Below, piece after piece: positions 21,234 to 32,354 of a stretch of 64,000 nucleotides of DNA. The translations under genes were made by a program, and so were the position numbers. Numbering within the stretch: position 1 is the first letter of the stretch; each line of letters begins with the position of its first letter. The notes beneath the pieces were generated by a model. That model had not been told where the DNA came from, did no database searches, and saw only the letters and a list, made by a program, of their open reading frames with translations. Source of the stretch: Flavobacteriaceae bacterium (GTDB taxonomy: Bacteria; Bacteroidota; Bacteroidia; Flavobacteriales; Flavobacteriaceae); contig NVXD01000007.1 in the NCBI GenBank assembly GCA_002746415.1, positions 1 through 64,000 on the forward strand. Reading direction: 5' to 3'.

Positions 21234-21869
21234 ATGAAAAATAGAAACAACACAAGGATATATACCTTTTTAATAATCGCAACAGCAATGATTACGAATA
21301 CAAATGCCTAATCTAATTTGGATTATAAAACAGATAAAAAATTGACCTATGTGACTTCTGAAGTAGTCATTACAAAATCGCATGAGAAAGTTTGGAAAAC
21401 CCTGTATGAGGATTTTGGCAATGTCGCTCTTTTTAATCCAAATATTGACAATTCCAATTTTATTGAAGGCCATACTATTGGAGCAGAAGGTGCCCAAAGG
21501 CAATGTAATGTGAACGAAAATAAGTATGTAAAGGAGTCTATTATTAATGTAGAAGAGGGTAAAGGTTTTGCCTTGGTTATTGATGAAGCTCATGGAATAC
21601 CTTTTAATCGTGTTTATGTTGAATACCAAATTACCGCCCTAGAGATGGGTAAAACCAAGGTTGTTCAGCATATTTATTATAGAACTAAGCCTGCCTTAAT
21701 GGGACAAATCATGAAGGGTAAGCTTGGAAATAGTTTTGAAAGTATCATTGTAGGATTAAAATACCATATGGAAACGGGAGATACCGTTACTAAAAAGAAG
21801 TATAAGAAAATAAAGAAAGTATTTAGAAACATGGAGGATTCGGCTCAATTTACATCCAAAGTATCGTAA
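21234..21869 (+). pseudogene. SRPBCC family protein with in-frame stop at the signal-peptide cleavage site
   Basis: An ATG at 21234 begins a classical export signal (MKNRNNTRIYTFLIIATAM, ending TNTNA). Codon 26 is TAA at 21309-21311. The same frame then runs on as SNLDYKTDKK to a stop at 21869, giving an SRPBCC-like domain with EVVITKSHEKVWKTLYEDFG. A CAA-to-TAA change (Gln to stop) would explain it, since cleavage sites of this type often read A-Q. A TTG at 21318 could restart a cytoplasmic version of 183 residues. It is either an authentic decayed gene, a read error, or translated from TTG. The gene lies 12 bases behind the other SRPBCC gene. Confidence 0.7.
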
Positions 21870-21876
21870 AACCTTT

Positions 21877-21912
21877 AATAAATATGCTGTTCTAAGGAGC
21901 AGCATATTTATT
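21877..21912 (+). terminator. Terminator hairpin behind the AraC/SRPBCC cluster
   Basis: The 13-base arms AATAAATATGCTG and CAGCATATTTATT pair perfectly around a ten-base loop. The stem is AT-rich, so strength is moderate, but its position seven bases after the stop fits termination. Confidence 0.65.
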
Positions 21913-21975
21913 CTAATGTCCTGAATTGCATACAACAGCAATTGATATTAAATAAAAAATACTTCCAATATTAAA

Positions 21976-22275
21976 CTAGCGCAAAACAAATTCCACCAAT
22001 TCTTTCAGTTCTTCATCTAAAGTCAATTTAGAGAATGGTCTGTTGGCCCTTCGATACCAATACCCAGCATTCCACTCATCCCCTTCCTTTCTGTGTAAAT
22101 ACCCATGTATCCAACTTCCAATATCTGAGTGATCGTCCTGTGCAATATTGTGTGAAGCTTCCCAATCCCCTTTTGCATCAAACCAAAGGGATTTTAGGGG
22201 TTCTGACCATTCCTTTTCAGGAGACAAAGCATTCAATGACTCTAGGAATTCCGCATAGTTTTTGGGATATTTCAT
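21976..22275 (-). CDS. Conserved hypothetical protein (99 aa)
   Basis: This 99-residue soluble protein is rich in Trp, Tyr and acidic residues, with DWEASHNIAQDDHSDIG and GYLHRKEGDEWNAGYWYRRA. The same pattern recurs in flavobacterial hypothetical proteins as I remember them, so it is likely a real conserved gene, but I know no function. It overlaps the end of the antiporter gene by four bases (ATGA-like coupling), so the two are probably translated together. Confidence 0.75.
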   Translation of the reverse strand: MKYPKNYAEFLESLNALSPEKEWSEPLKSLWFDAKGDWEASHNIAQDDHSDIGSWIHGYLHRKEGDEWNAGYWYRRANRPFSKLTLDEELKELVEFVLR

Positions 22276-23507
22276 GTCAATTTTTTAACCAACTTGCCAA
22301 CAGTTAACCCTTGTGCAATAATAGAAAATACCACCACAACATACGTCATAACCAAAAACAGGTCGCGGTGCATTTCCTGGGTAAGACCTAAGGCCAGTGC
22401 AATGGAAATTCCACCACGTAGCCCACCCCAAGTCATAATGATATTTGTATTGGGAACAAAATCCAATTTTTTCTTAAAAAAGTTAATGGGCAATAACAAC
22501 GAAAGATACCTGCATGCAAGTACAACGGGGATACTAATTACACCTGCCATAAAGTAATTGAACTCAAAAGAAAGCACTAACATTTCCATTCCTATTAAAA
22601 CAAATAAAATTGTGTTCAATAAAATATCAATTAATTCCCAAAATTTATCCACATAAGTTTCTGTTATTTTGGACATGGAGCTATCTCTCAAGGTGTCGTT
22701 ACCTACAACTAATCCTGCAGTGACCATAGCCAATGGTGCGGACAAATGAAGTTTTTGGGCTACTATTGTCCCAACCATTACGGTTGCTAGGGTAATAATC
22801 ACCTCAATGTCGTAATCATCAATGGATCTCATAAGTCGGTATGTAAGCCACCCTATTAATCCTCCGAATACTATGCCCCCTATTACTTCCACTCCAAAAA
22901 GCTCCACTACTTCCAATGCAGTTACATGATCGCTTCCAGATGCGGCAAATTGATAAATGGTAAGAAACACAACAACCCCAACACCATCGTTAAATAAAGA
23001 TTCCCCAACAATTTTTGTTTCCAATTTTTTAGGCACTCCCGCTTTCTTTAATATTCCCAAAACGGCAATAGGATCGGTAGGTGATATTAAGGCTCCAAAA
23101 AGTAAACAATAAATAAAATCCACATTAAAACCAAAAAGCTGTAAGACGTAAAACGTAGCTGTTCCAACCAAAAAAGTAGATACCAATACACCTAAAGTAG
23201 AGAATACTAGAATTGGCCAGCGTTGTACTTTTAGCTGCTCAAAATTGGTATGTAAAGCACCCGCAAACAGTAAAAAACTTAGCATTATATCTAAAAGGAC
23301 TGTTTTAAAATCTATCTGTGAAATGATATAACGTTCTGCATTTAGCAGCGTAGGATCAAAATAACTAAGTGCAAACACCCCTAATGTAAAGACAATGGTG
23401 ATGACCATTAACCCAATGGCATTGGGTAATTTTAGAAAGCGTACATTAATATACCCAAAAAAGGCAGAGAAAAATACCAGAATAGTTATTATAAAAAAAT
23501 AATCCAT
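22272..23507 (-). CDS. Cation/proton antiporter (CPA1/NhaP family)
   Basis: The 411-residue integral membrane protein has about 11-12 transmembrane segments. Typical CPA1 residues are visible: GALISPTDPIAVLGIL with the ion-binding Thr-Asp-Pro, then GESLFNDGVGVVVFL with the neighbouring Asn-Asp pair, and TWGGLRGGISIALAL near the end. It exchanges Na+ (or K+) for protons across the inner membrane, but ion preference cannot be read. It overlaps the next downstream small gene by four bases. Confidence 0.92.
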   Translation of the reverse strand: MDYFFIITILVFFSAFFGYINVRFLKLPNAIGLMVITIVFTLGVFALSYFDPTLLNAERYIISQIDFKTVLLDIMLSFLLFAGALHTNFEQLKVQRWPILVFSTLGVLVSTFLVGTATFYVLQLFGFNVDFIYCLLFGALISPTDPIAVLGILKKAGVPKKLETKIVGESLFNDGVGVVVFLTIYQFAASGSDHVTALEVVELFGVEVIGGIVFGGLIGWLTYRLMRSIDDYDIEVIITLATVMVGTIVAQKLHLSAPLAMVTAGLVVGNDTLRDSSMSKITETYVDKFWELIDILLNTILFVLIGMEMLVLSFEFNYFMAGVISIPVVLACRYLSLLLPINFFKKKLDFVPNTNIIMTWGGLRGGISIALALGLTQEMHRDLFLVMTYVVVVFSIIAQGLTVGKLVKKLT

Positions 23508-23644
23508 TTATAAATTCTTTTTATATCAATGACAAAAATGCAACAATTGCAAATAGCATCTGTATTTACTATAAAAAATATTCTTAATTTTCATGAACTT
23601 ATAAAAGTCATAGCATACAAACATAGTAGCCATAAAAATTATTC

Positions 23645-25534
23645 ATGAAAAATAAATACCAATTCCTATTGATTATTCTATTTTTTACTACAAGCAATAT
23701 GTTTGCACAAAACTTTTTTGACATAAAGATTCCAGGAGCGGATAGGGACCAAAAATGCCGAAAGTGTTTGCAGATTTTTAGTGAAAAACCCAAAGAAGTA
23801 GGTTTTTCCATTAAGCGTGATAAAGCCAATAACTTATTTTTTGAAATCAATGACAAGCAATGGTTTTATAAACTTTTTAAAAACCCTAGTGATGGCATTG
23901 CTATTGATGTGGTTGCTAAAAATAGATATGATTGTGAAGAAATTATTATTCCAGAAGGTCAGATTAGAGGTGAAATATTAAGGCCTGTTTATGCTGTTTC
24001 CCTAAAGAAAACATTAAAACCCTTTGAAGAAAATAAATTTAGAACCCGTGTAGGAAAGTTGCCAGAAACATATAGAAATAAGGAATTGGAATTCAATATT
24101 CTATTCTTAAGCAATAAAAACCTTTGCCAATACTACACCATTTTTAATCTGGAAGCCTATCAATGGGACCTATTGGATATGGGAATGTACCTAGATTCAT
24201 TGACCTATAAAACCAAACTAAGTGCCAAGGTAGATGAGGACAGTTATACCTTGAAATATAAAACTTTGTCTTTCACTATTCCATTTAAAAAAAATAAGTC
24301 TGAATATTCCAAAGAAGACATTAAACCTGTTTATGATTCCCTTAGGCTGACTGATTTTAACATCAAAAAAATAAATATTAAAGCGTATTCATCTATTGAA
24401 GGCAACTTGGAGCGTAACCTAGAACTGCAAGAACAACGTGCCAAAAGTATTGTAATGGCACTACAAACCTTTCAAAAACCAACCATCACCACGGAAGTAT
24501 CTTCTTCTGAAAATTGGGTAGAGTTCTTAAATGATATCTCAGGAACATCATATGATTTCTATAAAAGCTTAACAAAGAATGAAATTAAAGCTAAAGTAAT
24601 TGGTGCTGAAAGTCAAGAACTAGAGAAATATTTAAAAAATCACCGAAAAGCAGTTATAACTCTGGAGTTGGAAAAGAAAGACAAATACAAAGACATGTCT
24701 ACAGACATTATTCTTAGTTTGTTTAATGATGCTATTGGAAGTGACGACCTTGTTACCGCCATAGAGCTGCAAAATTCAATATTTGAACGCTTGAAAGACA
24801 AAGAAATCCATCCGGATTTTTTATCCAAAATGGAAATTCCAGAACAGCTTAAATTTGTACAGTTCTTTAATAAAAACTCTGCTTTTAGATATTTAATGAA
24901 TGAGCGGAATCTTCTTATTGCCTATAATGAGTTACAGCGATTAGAGAAATTGGCGCCAAAAGATAAAAAAATAAGGTATAATATTGTGGCCCTAAAAATG
25001 CGTATTTGGAGGTATAATGTGCAGCCAGTACAAGAGGAGAGTTTTAAAAAAGAAATACAGGCCCTAAAAAATTATGACGTCAACCAGAAATTAATCAATA
25101 GAATGTTGGTCAATTTTCATATTATTAAAAGTGAACTTTTCATGCGCAAGGGAGATTATATCAACAAAGATAAATCTGTAGATTACATCTTTTCCAATTA
25201 CAAAAAAATTCCCTTAAACGACTATGATTACTTAAGTCTGGCCCAATATTTATCATATTATTCTAACATAAAAATGGCCGAAAAAATATTGCAGGATAAA
25301 GTAAAGAGCATTAATGTAAATGAAAATCTCTTATTTTATTACCTCAACCTTACCCTGATAAATAAGGAGCTTACGAAGGACCCTGAATATAGGACCATTA
25401 TGTTGAATGCCATTAATATGAACAAAAATAGGTTTTGCAGGTTATTTAATCCTTTTGGTGATGGTGGTGTTACTTTTCAATTATTGGAAGATGATTATTT
25501 AAGGGATACTTATTGCGAAAATTGCAAACAATAA
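23645..25534 (+). CDS. Secreted protein with OmpA-like segment and helical repeat C-terminus
   Basis: The 629-residue protein has a signal peptide ending near NMFAQ (about residue 21). Two CxxC pairs stand near the ends: Cys38-Cys41 and Cys624-Cys627. A central stretch SSIEGNLERNLELQEQRAKS (about 250-270) resembles the peptidoglycan-binding loop of OmpA domains, with the E-G, N and R-A positions conserved. The second half is rich in Leu, Tyr and Lys, in alternation like TPR helices. No enzyme motif is recognised. It may be an envelope-associated structural or interaction protein. Confidence 0.65.
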   Translation: MKNKYQFLLIILFFTTSNMFAQNFFDIKIPGADRDQKCRKCLQIFSEKPKEVGFSIKRDKANNLFFEINDKQWFYKLFKNPSDGIAIDVVAKNRYDCEEIIIPEGQIRGEILRPVYAVSLKKTLKPFEENKFRTRVGKLPETYRNKELEFNILFLSNKNLCQYYTIFNLEAYQWDLLDMGMYLDSLTYKTKLSAKVDEDSYTLKYKTLSFTIPFKKNKSEYSKEDIKPVYDSLRLTDFNIKKINIKAYSSIEGNLERNLELQEQRAKSIVMALQTFQKPTITTEVSSSENWVEFLNDISGTSYDFYKSLTKNEIKAKVIGAESQELEKYLKNHRKAVITLELEKKDKYKDMSTDIILSLFNDAIGSDDLVTAIELQNSIFERLKDKEIHPDFLSKMEIPEQLKFVQFFNKNSAFRYLMNERNLLIAYNELQRLEKLAPKDKKIRYNIVALKMRIWRYNVQPVQEESFKKEIQALKNYDVNQKLINRMLVNFHIIKSELFMRKGDYINKDKSVDYIFSNYKKIPLNDYDYLSLAQYLSYYSNIKMAEKILQDKVKSINVNENLLFYYLNLTLINKELTKDPEYRTIMLNAINMNKNRFCRLFNPFGDGGVTFQLLEDDYLRDTYCENCKQ

Positions 25535-25611
25535 CTATTGCGCCTTTAATTACAGTATTCCTTTTAATATGAATAACGAGGCCATATTGTTCAAAAGCTA
25601 TACAGATAATC

Positions 25612-27606
<1,995 letters not shown>

Positions 27607-28188
27607 TTATACCTGTTCTTTTTTAATCCATTTTGGTCGTGATATTGGCTTGTAATTCTTCATTTGAGTCAACAACCCAGGTATCGTTTCGTCCACCAAT
27701 AACATATTATAATTACCCTGTTTTAAAAACCCCTGTGTAACCATCTTCTGCAACATCTTTAAGAGGTCATCATAAAATCCATTCACATTTAAAATTCCGA
27801 TAGGTTTTTGATGCAGTCCCAGTTGCCCCCATGTCATTATTTCAAACAGCTCTTCCAAGGTGCCAAAACCTCCAGGAAGTGTAATAACCCCTTCTGAACG
27901 TTCATGCATCAACAACTTGCGCTCATGCATATTTTTAGTAACAATCAATTCCGATAAATGGGTATGGACAACTTCTTTCTTTTTTAAAAATTCTGGAATA
28001 ATACCCACAACAGTACCGTTATTATCCAAAGCACCCTGGGCAACTTTTCCCATGACACCAATTTTTGCAGCACCGTATATCAATGTAATGCTTTCTTTTG
28101 CCAAGGTTTTTCCCAAAGCATATGCAACTTCAGTCACTTTTTTATCATTCCCGTCACTGCTACCACAAAAAACTACAATACTTTTCAT
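27607..28188 (-). CDS. LOG family protein (cytokinin-activating-like phosphoribohydrolase)
   Basis: The 193-residue protein has PGGFGTLEE, the LOG-family catalytic motif, and CGSSDGNDK at the N-terminus, a nucleotide-binding turn. Proteins of this type cleave nucleoside 5'-monophosphates to base and ribose 5-phosphate. In plants and some bacteria they act on cytokinins; in most bacteria the target is purine nucleotides. It is in operon with prmC and ligA, so no specific role is implied. Confidence 0.9.
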   Translation of the reverse strand: MKSIVVFCGSSDGNDKKVTEVAYALGKTLAKESITLIYGAAKIGVMGKVAQGALDNNGTVVGIIPEFLKKKEVVHTHLSELIVTKNMHERKLLMHERSEGVITLPGGFGTLEELFEIMTWGQLGLHQKPIGILNVNGFYDDLLKMLQKMVTQGFLKQGNYNMLLVDETIPGLLTQMKNYKPISRPKWIKKEQV

Positions 28189-28193
28189 TATTA

Positions 28194-29063
28194 TTAGTTT
28201 ATGACTCCCCTTAACATCCTATCATTACCAAACATGTCTTTTCGTAGTTCAATTTCTAAAAAATCCTGCTCTTTCAAAAGCTGTTCTGTTTCCTTTCCTA
28301 AATATTGATTGACCTCAAAATAGAGAGTGCCGCATTGGTTTAAATTGGCCTTAGCAAAGGCAGCGATTTTTTCATAAAACAGTAATGGTTTTTCATTGGT
28401 CACAAAAAGCGCCAATGCAGGTTCATGTTCCAAAACATTGGTCTCCATTTCTTTCTTTTCCATTTCTCTTACATAAGGAGGATTGGAAACAATGATATCA
28501 AAATGCTCCTCCAAGCTTTCTAACTCTAAAGCATTAGCATGTATAAAATTAACGGTTACATTATTCTTCTGGGCATTCTTTTTAGCCATTTCCAAAGCTT
28601 TTTCAGAAACATCCAAAGCATGCACTGTTGCTTTTGGTAGGTTTTTAGCCAATGAAATGGCTATACATCCACTACCTGTACCAATGTCTAATATTCTAGG
28701 AGCATTTAACGTAGCCGAATTGACACTTCGATTTCGCTCAGTCTCTAATATCCAACGAACCAATTCTTCGGTTTCTGGCCTCGGAATCAATACCTGTTCA
28801 TTAACAGCAAGCTTTAAATCCATGAACTCGGTTTCACCTAAGATATACTGTAAGGGTCGTTCTAACTTTAATTGAGCCAATCCTTCAAACAATGGCTGTT
28901 CTTCATGTTTGGAAACAGTAAAGCTTGGTTCTAAAGCCAAAATAAAGCGCTCCAAACCCAAATAGTGCTCCACCATTCTATAAAAGAAGATGTCCACTTC
29001 TTCTACCGGATACAAATCATCCAGTTCTTTATGAAAGATATTTTTAATTTCTTTTAAAAGCAT
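28194..29063 (-). CDS. prmC: Peptide chain release factor glutamine methyltransferase PrmC
   Basis: The chosen ATG at 29061-29063 gives 289 residues and begins MLLKEIKNIFHKELDD, matching the usual flavobacterial start. A GTG at 29099 would overlap the GNAT gene. The protein has a SAM-binding motif ILDIGTGSGCIAISL and the catalytic NPPY (SNPPYVRE). It methylates the Gln of the GGQ motif in release factors RF1/RF2. It is the second gene of a four-gene minus-strand operon. Confidence 0.95.
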   Translation of the reverse strand: MLLKEIKNIFHKELDDLYPVEEVDIFFYRMVEHYLGLERFILALEPSFTVSKHEEQPLFEGLAQLKLERPLQYILGETEFMDLKLAVNEQVLIPRPETEELVRWILETERNRSVNSATLNAPRILDIGTGSGCIAISLAKNLPKATVHALDVSEKALEMAKKNAQKNNVTVNFIHANALELESLEEHFDIIVSNPPYVREMEKKEMETNVLEHEPALALFVTNEKPLLFYEKIAAFAKANLNQCGTLYFEVNQYLGKETEQLLKEQDFLEIELRKDMFGNDRMLRGVIN

Positions 29064-29068
29064 TTCTT

Positions 29069-29554
29069 TTAAAGTTGTATCAACATCCAAACTGGGCACG
29101 AAAAATGACCTGTATTTCCCATAGGAGCATCAATATATTCAAATCCTGTTTTTTTATATAATTTTTGTGCAGCTTTCATATAGGGCATGGTCTCTAAATA
29201 GCATTTTTCAAAACCATAATCACGAGCTTTTTTTAAACATACCTCCATCATTTTTGCACCCAATCCTCTTCCCCTAGTTTCTTTAAGAAAATACATTTTT
29301 TGCAACTCACAGACATTGCCAACAAAATTTTCTAATTGTGCTACACCACAACACCCTATAATTTTGTTTTTATCCTCCACAACAAAATAGGTGGCTTTGG
29401 GAACATTGTAGGTTTCAAACATCACGTCCAAAGCCTTGTCTGCATAGGCAGTACCCACCTTAGGGACTCCCATTTCCACTAAAACCTCTCTGACTACACT
29501 GGCCACTTCGGTATTATCTTTTTGTTGAATTTCCCTGATAATTGCAGTATCCAT
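29069..29554 (-). CDS. GNAT family N-acetyltransferase
   Basis: This 161-residue protein has the acetyl-CoA pyrophosphate-binding segment RGRGLGAKMMEVCLKKA, which fits the motif R/QxxGxG/A, and a following YGFEKCYLETMPYMKAAQKLY as in metal-independent GNATs. The acceptor is unknown. It is the first gene of the operon and lies upstream of prmC with a gap of five bases to the selected prmC start. Confidence 0.88.
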   Translation of the reverse strand: MDTAIIREIQQKDNTEVASVVREVLVEMGVPKVGTAYADKALDVMFETYNVPKATYFVVEDKNKIIGCCGVAQLENFVGNVCELQKMYFLKETRGRGLGAKMMEVCLKKARDYGFEKCYLETMPYMKAAQKLYKKTGFEYIDAPMGNTGHFSCPVWMLIQL

Positions 29555-29648
29555 ATTTATCAGTCAATATCTTTTTGAAAGTTCTATTTTTGTGTGGTGA
29601 AGATACATGAAATGAGCATAACTGTAAAATTCCTTCAGTATCAAAATC

Positions 29649-29666
29649 ATGTAATGTGCATTACAT
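29649..29666. promoter_or_regulatory. Perfect 18-base palindrome upstream of ribD
   Basis: ATGTAATG-TG-CATTACAT is a perfect inverted repeat with eight-base arms, 19 bases before the ribD ATG and in the divergent gap with the GNAT-prmC operon. It looks like a transcription factor operator. A TATTTTTG -7 element at 29585-29592 stands upstream. Confidence 0.4.
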
Positions 29667-29685
29667 CTGACCTAAAAAAAGCAAT

Positions 29686-30741
29686 ATGAAAATAACGGAT
29701 AAAGAATACATATCACGTTGTATTCAATTGGGTAAAAATGGCTTGGGGTATACAGCCCCAAACCCAATGGTTGGATCCGTTATCGTTCATAACAACACAA
29801 TTATTGGAGAAGGTTATACAAGTGCCTATGGAGGCAATCATGCGGAGGTAAATGCCATTCAATCCGTTCAGAATAAAAACCTACTGAAGCAGGCTACATT
29901 GTATGTTACTTTGGAGCCCTGTTCCCATCATGGAAAAACACCTCCCTGTGCTGATTTAATTCTAAAACATCAAATACCACGAGTTGTTATAGGCATTCTG
30001 GACCCGCATGAAAAAGTAGCTGGAAAAGGCATTGAAAAACTAAAAACCGCAGGGTGCAAAGTAACTGTTGGCGTTTTAGAGCAGGAATGCAGGGCCCTTC
30101 ATAAACGTTTTCTATGTTTTCAAGAAAAAAGACGCCCCTATATCATCCTAAAATGGGCTGAAACCCTAGATGGGTTTATTGCGCCGGATACTTCTAAAAG
30201 AAATGAAAAACCAGAACCATTTTGGATTACCAATCCCCATTCTAGACAATTGGTTCATAAATGGCGGAGTGAAGAACAAGCCATCCTTGTGGGTACAACA
30301 ACTGTTTTAAAAGACAACCCCAAATTAAATACAAGAAACTGGAAAGGGAAAAACCCTATTAGAATAGTATTGGATAGGGATTTAAAAATAAAAGGGGATT
30401 TCCATGTGCTGGATGAAAATATAAAAACCATTGTCATAACCAGTATAAGAAATAAAGGCTACACTACTAATGGAATCATTTATGAAGCAATTGATTTTAC
30501 CAAAAATAGTGCGGAACAAATATGTGATGTGCTCTACAAACATCAAATTACCAGCATTATAATTGAGGGTGGCGCAAAAACCCTACAGACTTTTATAGAT
30601 GCTAATATATGGGATGAAGCCAGGGTTTTTAAAAGTACTGTTATTTTTAATTCAGGTGTTAAAGCTCCTGTTTTAAATGGGAAATTGTTGCATTCAAAAA
30701 AAATAATGAACGACACCTTAAACACGTATAGAAATGATTAA
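29686..30741 (+). CDS. ribD: Bifunctional riboflavin biosynthesis protein RibD
   Basis: The 351-residue enzyme carries out the second (deaminase) and third (reductase) steps of riboflavin synthesis. The N-terminal zinc deaminase has HAEVNAI and EPCSHHGKTPPCADL. The C-terminal reductase domain from about residue 150 has PYIILKWAETLDGFIAP. It is normal in length. Translation overlaps the HAD gene by eight bases. No FMN riboswitch-like sequence is visible upstream; only a palindrome lies there. Confidence 0.96.
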   Translation: MKITDKEYISRCIQLGKNGLGYTAPNPMVGSVIVHNNTIIGEGYTSAYGGNHAEVNAIQSVQNKNLLKQATLYVTLEPCSHHGKTPPCADLILKHQIPRVVIGILDPHEKVAGKGIEKLKTAGCKVTVGVLEQECRALHKRFLCFQEKRRPYIILKWAETLDGFIAPDTSKRNEKPEPFWITNPHSRQLVHKWRSEEQAILVGTTTVLKDNPKLNTRNWKGKNPIRIVLDRDLKIKGDFHVLDENIKTIVITSIRNKGYTTNGIIYEAIDFTKNSAEQICDVLYKHQITSIIIEGGAKTLQTFIDANIWDEARVFKSTVIFNSGVKAPVLNGKLLHSKKIMNDTLNTYRND

Positions 30742-31336
30742 AAACATCATACTCGATTTTGGTGATATTTTTATCAATCTGGACAAACAAGCCACGGCTA
30801 GGGAAATGATGAAATTTGGATTTGAAGGGATTACCCCAGCCTTAGAAAGTTTGTTCCAAACGTATGAAAAGGGATTAATTACTTCCACAGCATTTATAGC
30901 TGATGTGAACACTACTTTCCCAAAAGCAAACCCACAACAACTCATTAATGCTTGGAATGCCATTCTTTTAGATTTTCCTGAAAACAGATTGGAGTTTATT
31001 GAAGCCCTTGCAGCAGAAAACAGGTATCGTCTGTTTCTTTTAAGCAACACCAATGCTATTCATATTGAGCAAGTTAAAAAACAGATGGGAATTAAAAACT
31101 ATAATCGATTTAAAAATTGTTTTGAACAATTTTATCTATCGTATGAAATATTTTTAAGAAAACCAGATACAGACATTTATCAATTTGTATTGGATGAAAA
31201 CAAATTAAATCCATCAGAAACTATTTTCGTTGATGACACCAAAGAAAATACGGATTCCGCATTAAAATTAGGCATTAATGTTTGGCATCTAAAAGTTGGA
31301 AAAGAAGATATTATTGATTTAAAATTCAAATTATAA
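30734..31336 (+). CDS. HAD family hydrolase (YihX-like)
   Basis: The 200-residue protein has the HAD nucleophile Asp in IILDFGDIFINLD, the LLSNTNAIHIEQ motif, the lysine in LRKPDTDIYQF and the acidic end motif IFVDDTKENTDSA. The residue two after the nucleophile is Gly rather than Asp, as in YihX-type phosphatases. It overlaps ribD by eight bases. A flavin-pathway phosphatase role (5-amino-6-ribitylamino-uracil phosphate) is conceivable from position but not proven. Confidence 0.85.
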   Translation: MIKNIILDFGDIFINLDKQATAREMMKFGFEGITPALESLFQTYEKGLITSTAFIADVNTTFPKANPQQLINAWNAILLDFPENRLEFIEALAAENRYRLFLLSNTNAIHIEQVKKQMGIKNYNRFKNCFEQFYLSYEIFLRKPDTDIYQFVLDENKLNPSETIFVDDTKENTDSALKLGINVWHLKVGKEDIIDLKFKL

Positions 31337-31338
31337 AT

Positions 31339-32202
31339 ATGATTGATTTAGCGCTAAGCATTATTTTTTCCAGCATCATCTTTGTGATTTTCAAATTATT
31401 CTCCATTTATAAAGTACAAACATTCTTTGCCATAGTTACGAACTATGTGATAGCATGTATTACCGGACTTTTACTGTACAATGGCCCCGAGAACATAACC
31501 CAAATTCCCAATACAAATTGGTTCTGGGGAGCTGTAGCAATGGGTCTTTTATTTATTCTGACGTTCAATGTTATGGCAAAAACTTCTCAAAGACTTGGTG
31601 TTTCAGTAGCCTCAGTTGCCACAAAAATGTCCCTGGCCATACCAGTAGTGTTTGGTTTGTTGCTGTACAATGAAAAACTGAGTGTCTTAAAAATTGTTGG
31701 AATTCTATTAGCATTGGTCGCTGTCTATTTTGCATCTGTAAAAGAAAAATCTGTTGCGCTAAACAAAAAGGTTTTAGTATTGCCGCTCTTAGTATTTTTA
31801 GGGTCTGGTGCTATAGACACTTCTCTAAAATACATGGAGGAAACAAGGTTAAGCAGGGAAGAATTACCTTTTTTCTCTGCAACTATTTTTGGGTCAGCAG
31901 CATGCATAGGCATTCTTTTTATTTTAGTAAAGGCATTTAAGGAGCCATTGAAAATCAACTTAAAAAATAGTATTGCTGGTATCTTATTGGGAGTTCTCAA
32001 CTACTTCTCTATTTACTTTTTATTACGTGCCCTACAGAATGACTCCTTTAATAGTGCCTCTATCTTTACCATAAACAATGTGGCCATAGTTTTATTCTCT
32101 ACAATATTGGGCATTTTATTGTTCAAGGAGCATCTTAGCTTAAAAAACTGGGGAGGTATTGCTCTAGCTGTAGTTAGTATCTTGTTGGTCGCTTTCTTTT
32201 AA
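31339..32202 (+). CDS. EamA/DMT superfamily transporter
   Basis: This 287-residue membrane protein has about ten predicted transmembrane segments arranged as a duplicated EamA domain. Typical features are LALVAVYFASV at the end of the first half and GIALAVVSILLVAFF at the C-terminus. It starts two bases after the HAD gene, so it belongs to the ribD operon. Its cargo is unknown; riboflavin export or uptake would be speculation. Confidence 0.85.
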   Translation: MIDLALSIIFSSIIFVIFKLFSIYKVQTFFAIVTNYVIACITGLLLYNGPENITQIPNTNWFWGAVAMGLLFILTFNVMAKTSQRLGVSVASVATKMSLAIPVVFGLLLYNEKLSVLKIVGILLALVAVYFASVKEKSVALNKKVLVLPLLVFLGSGAIDTSLKYMEETRLSREELPFFSATIFGSAACIGILFILVKAFKEPLKINLKNSIAGILLGVLNYFSIYFLLRALQNDSFNSASIFTINNVAIVLFSTILGILLFKEHLSLKNWGGIALAVVSILLVAFF

Positions 32203-32354
32203 CGTTAAATATGCTTAAAAATCATTCTTTATTTTGGAGTAATCATATTGGATTCCTTGAACTGTCTTATATTGAGTGAAATTGAGTATGTACAAACTTA
32301 ATTATGCAGAAGTAAATACAATAATGCACTCATTACATTTGTGAACAAAAATTT

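Noticed and set aside
22646-22660. DnaA-box-like TTATCCACA
   Set aside because: It lies inside the antiporter coding sequence and stands alone.
29555-29685. FMN riboswitch upstream of ribD
   Set aside because: The conserved AGGG-containing core and paired elements of the FMN riboswitch are not visible; only the short palindrome is present.
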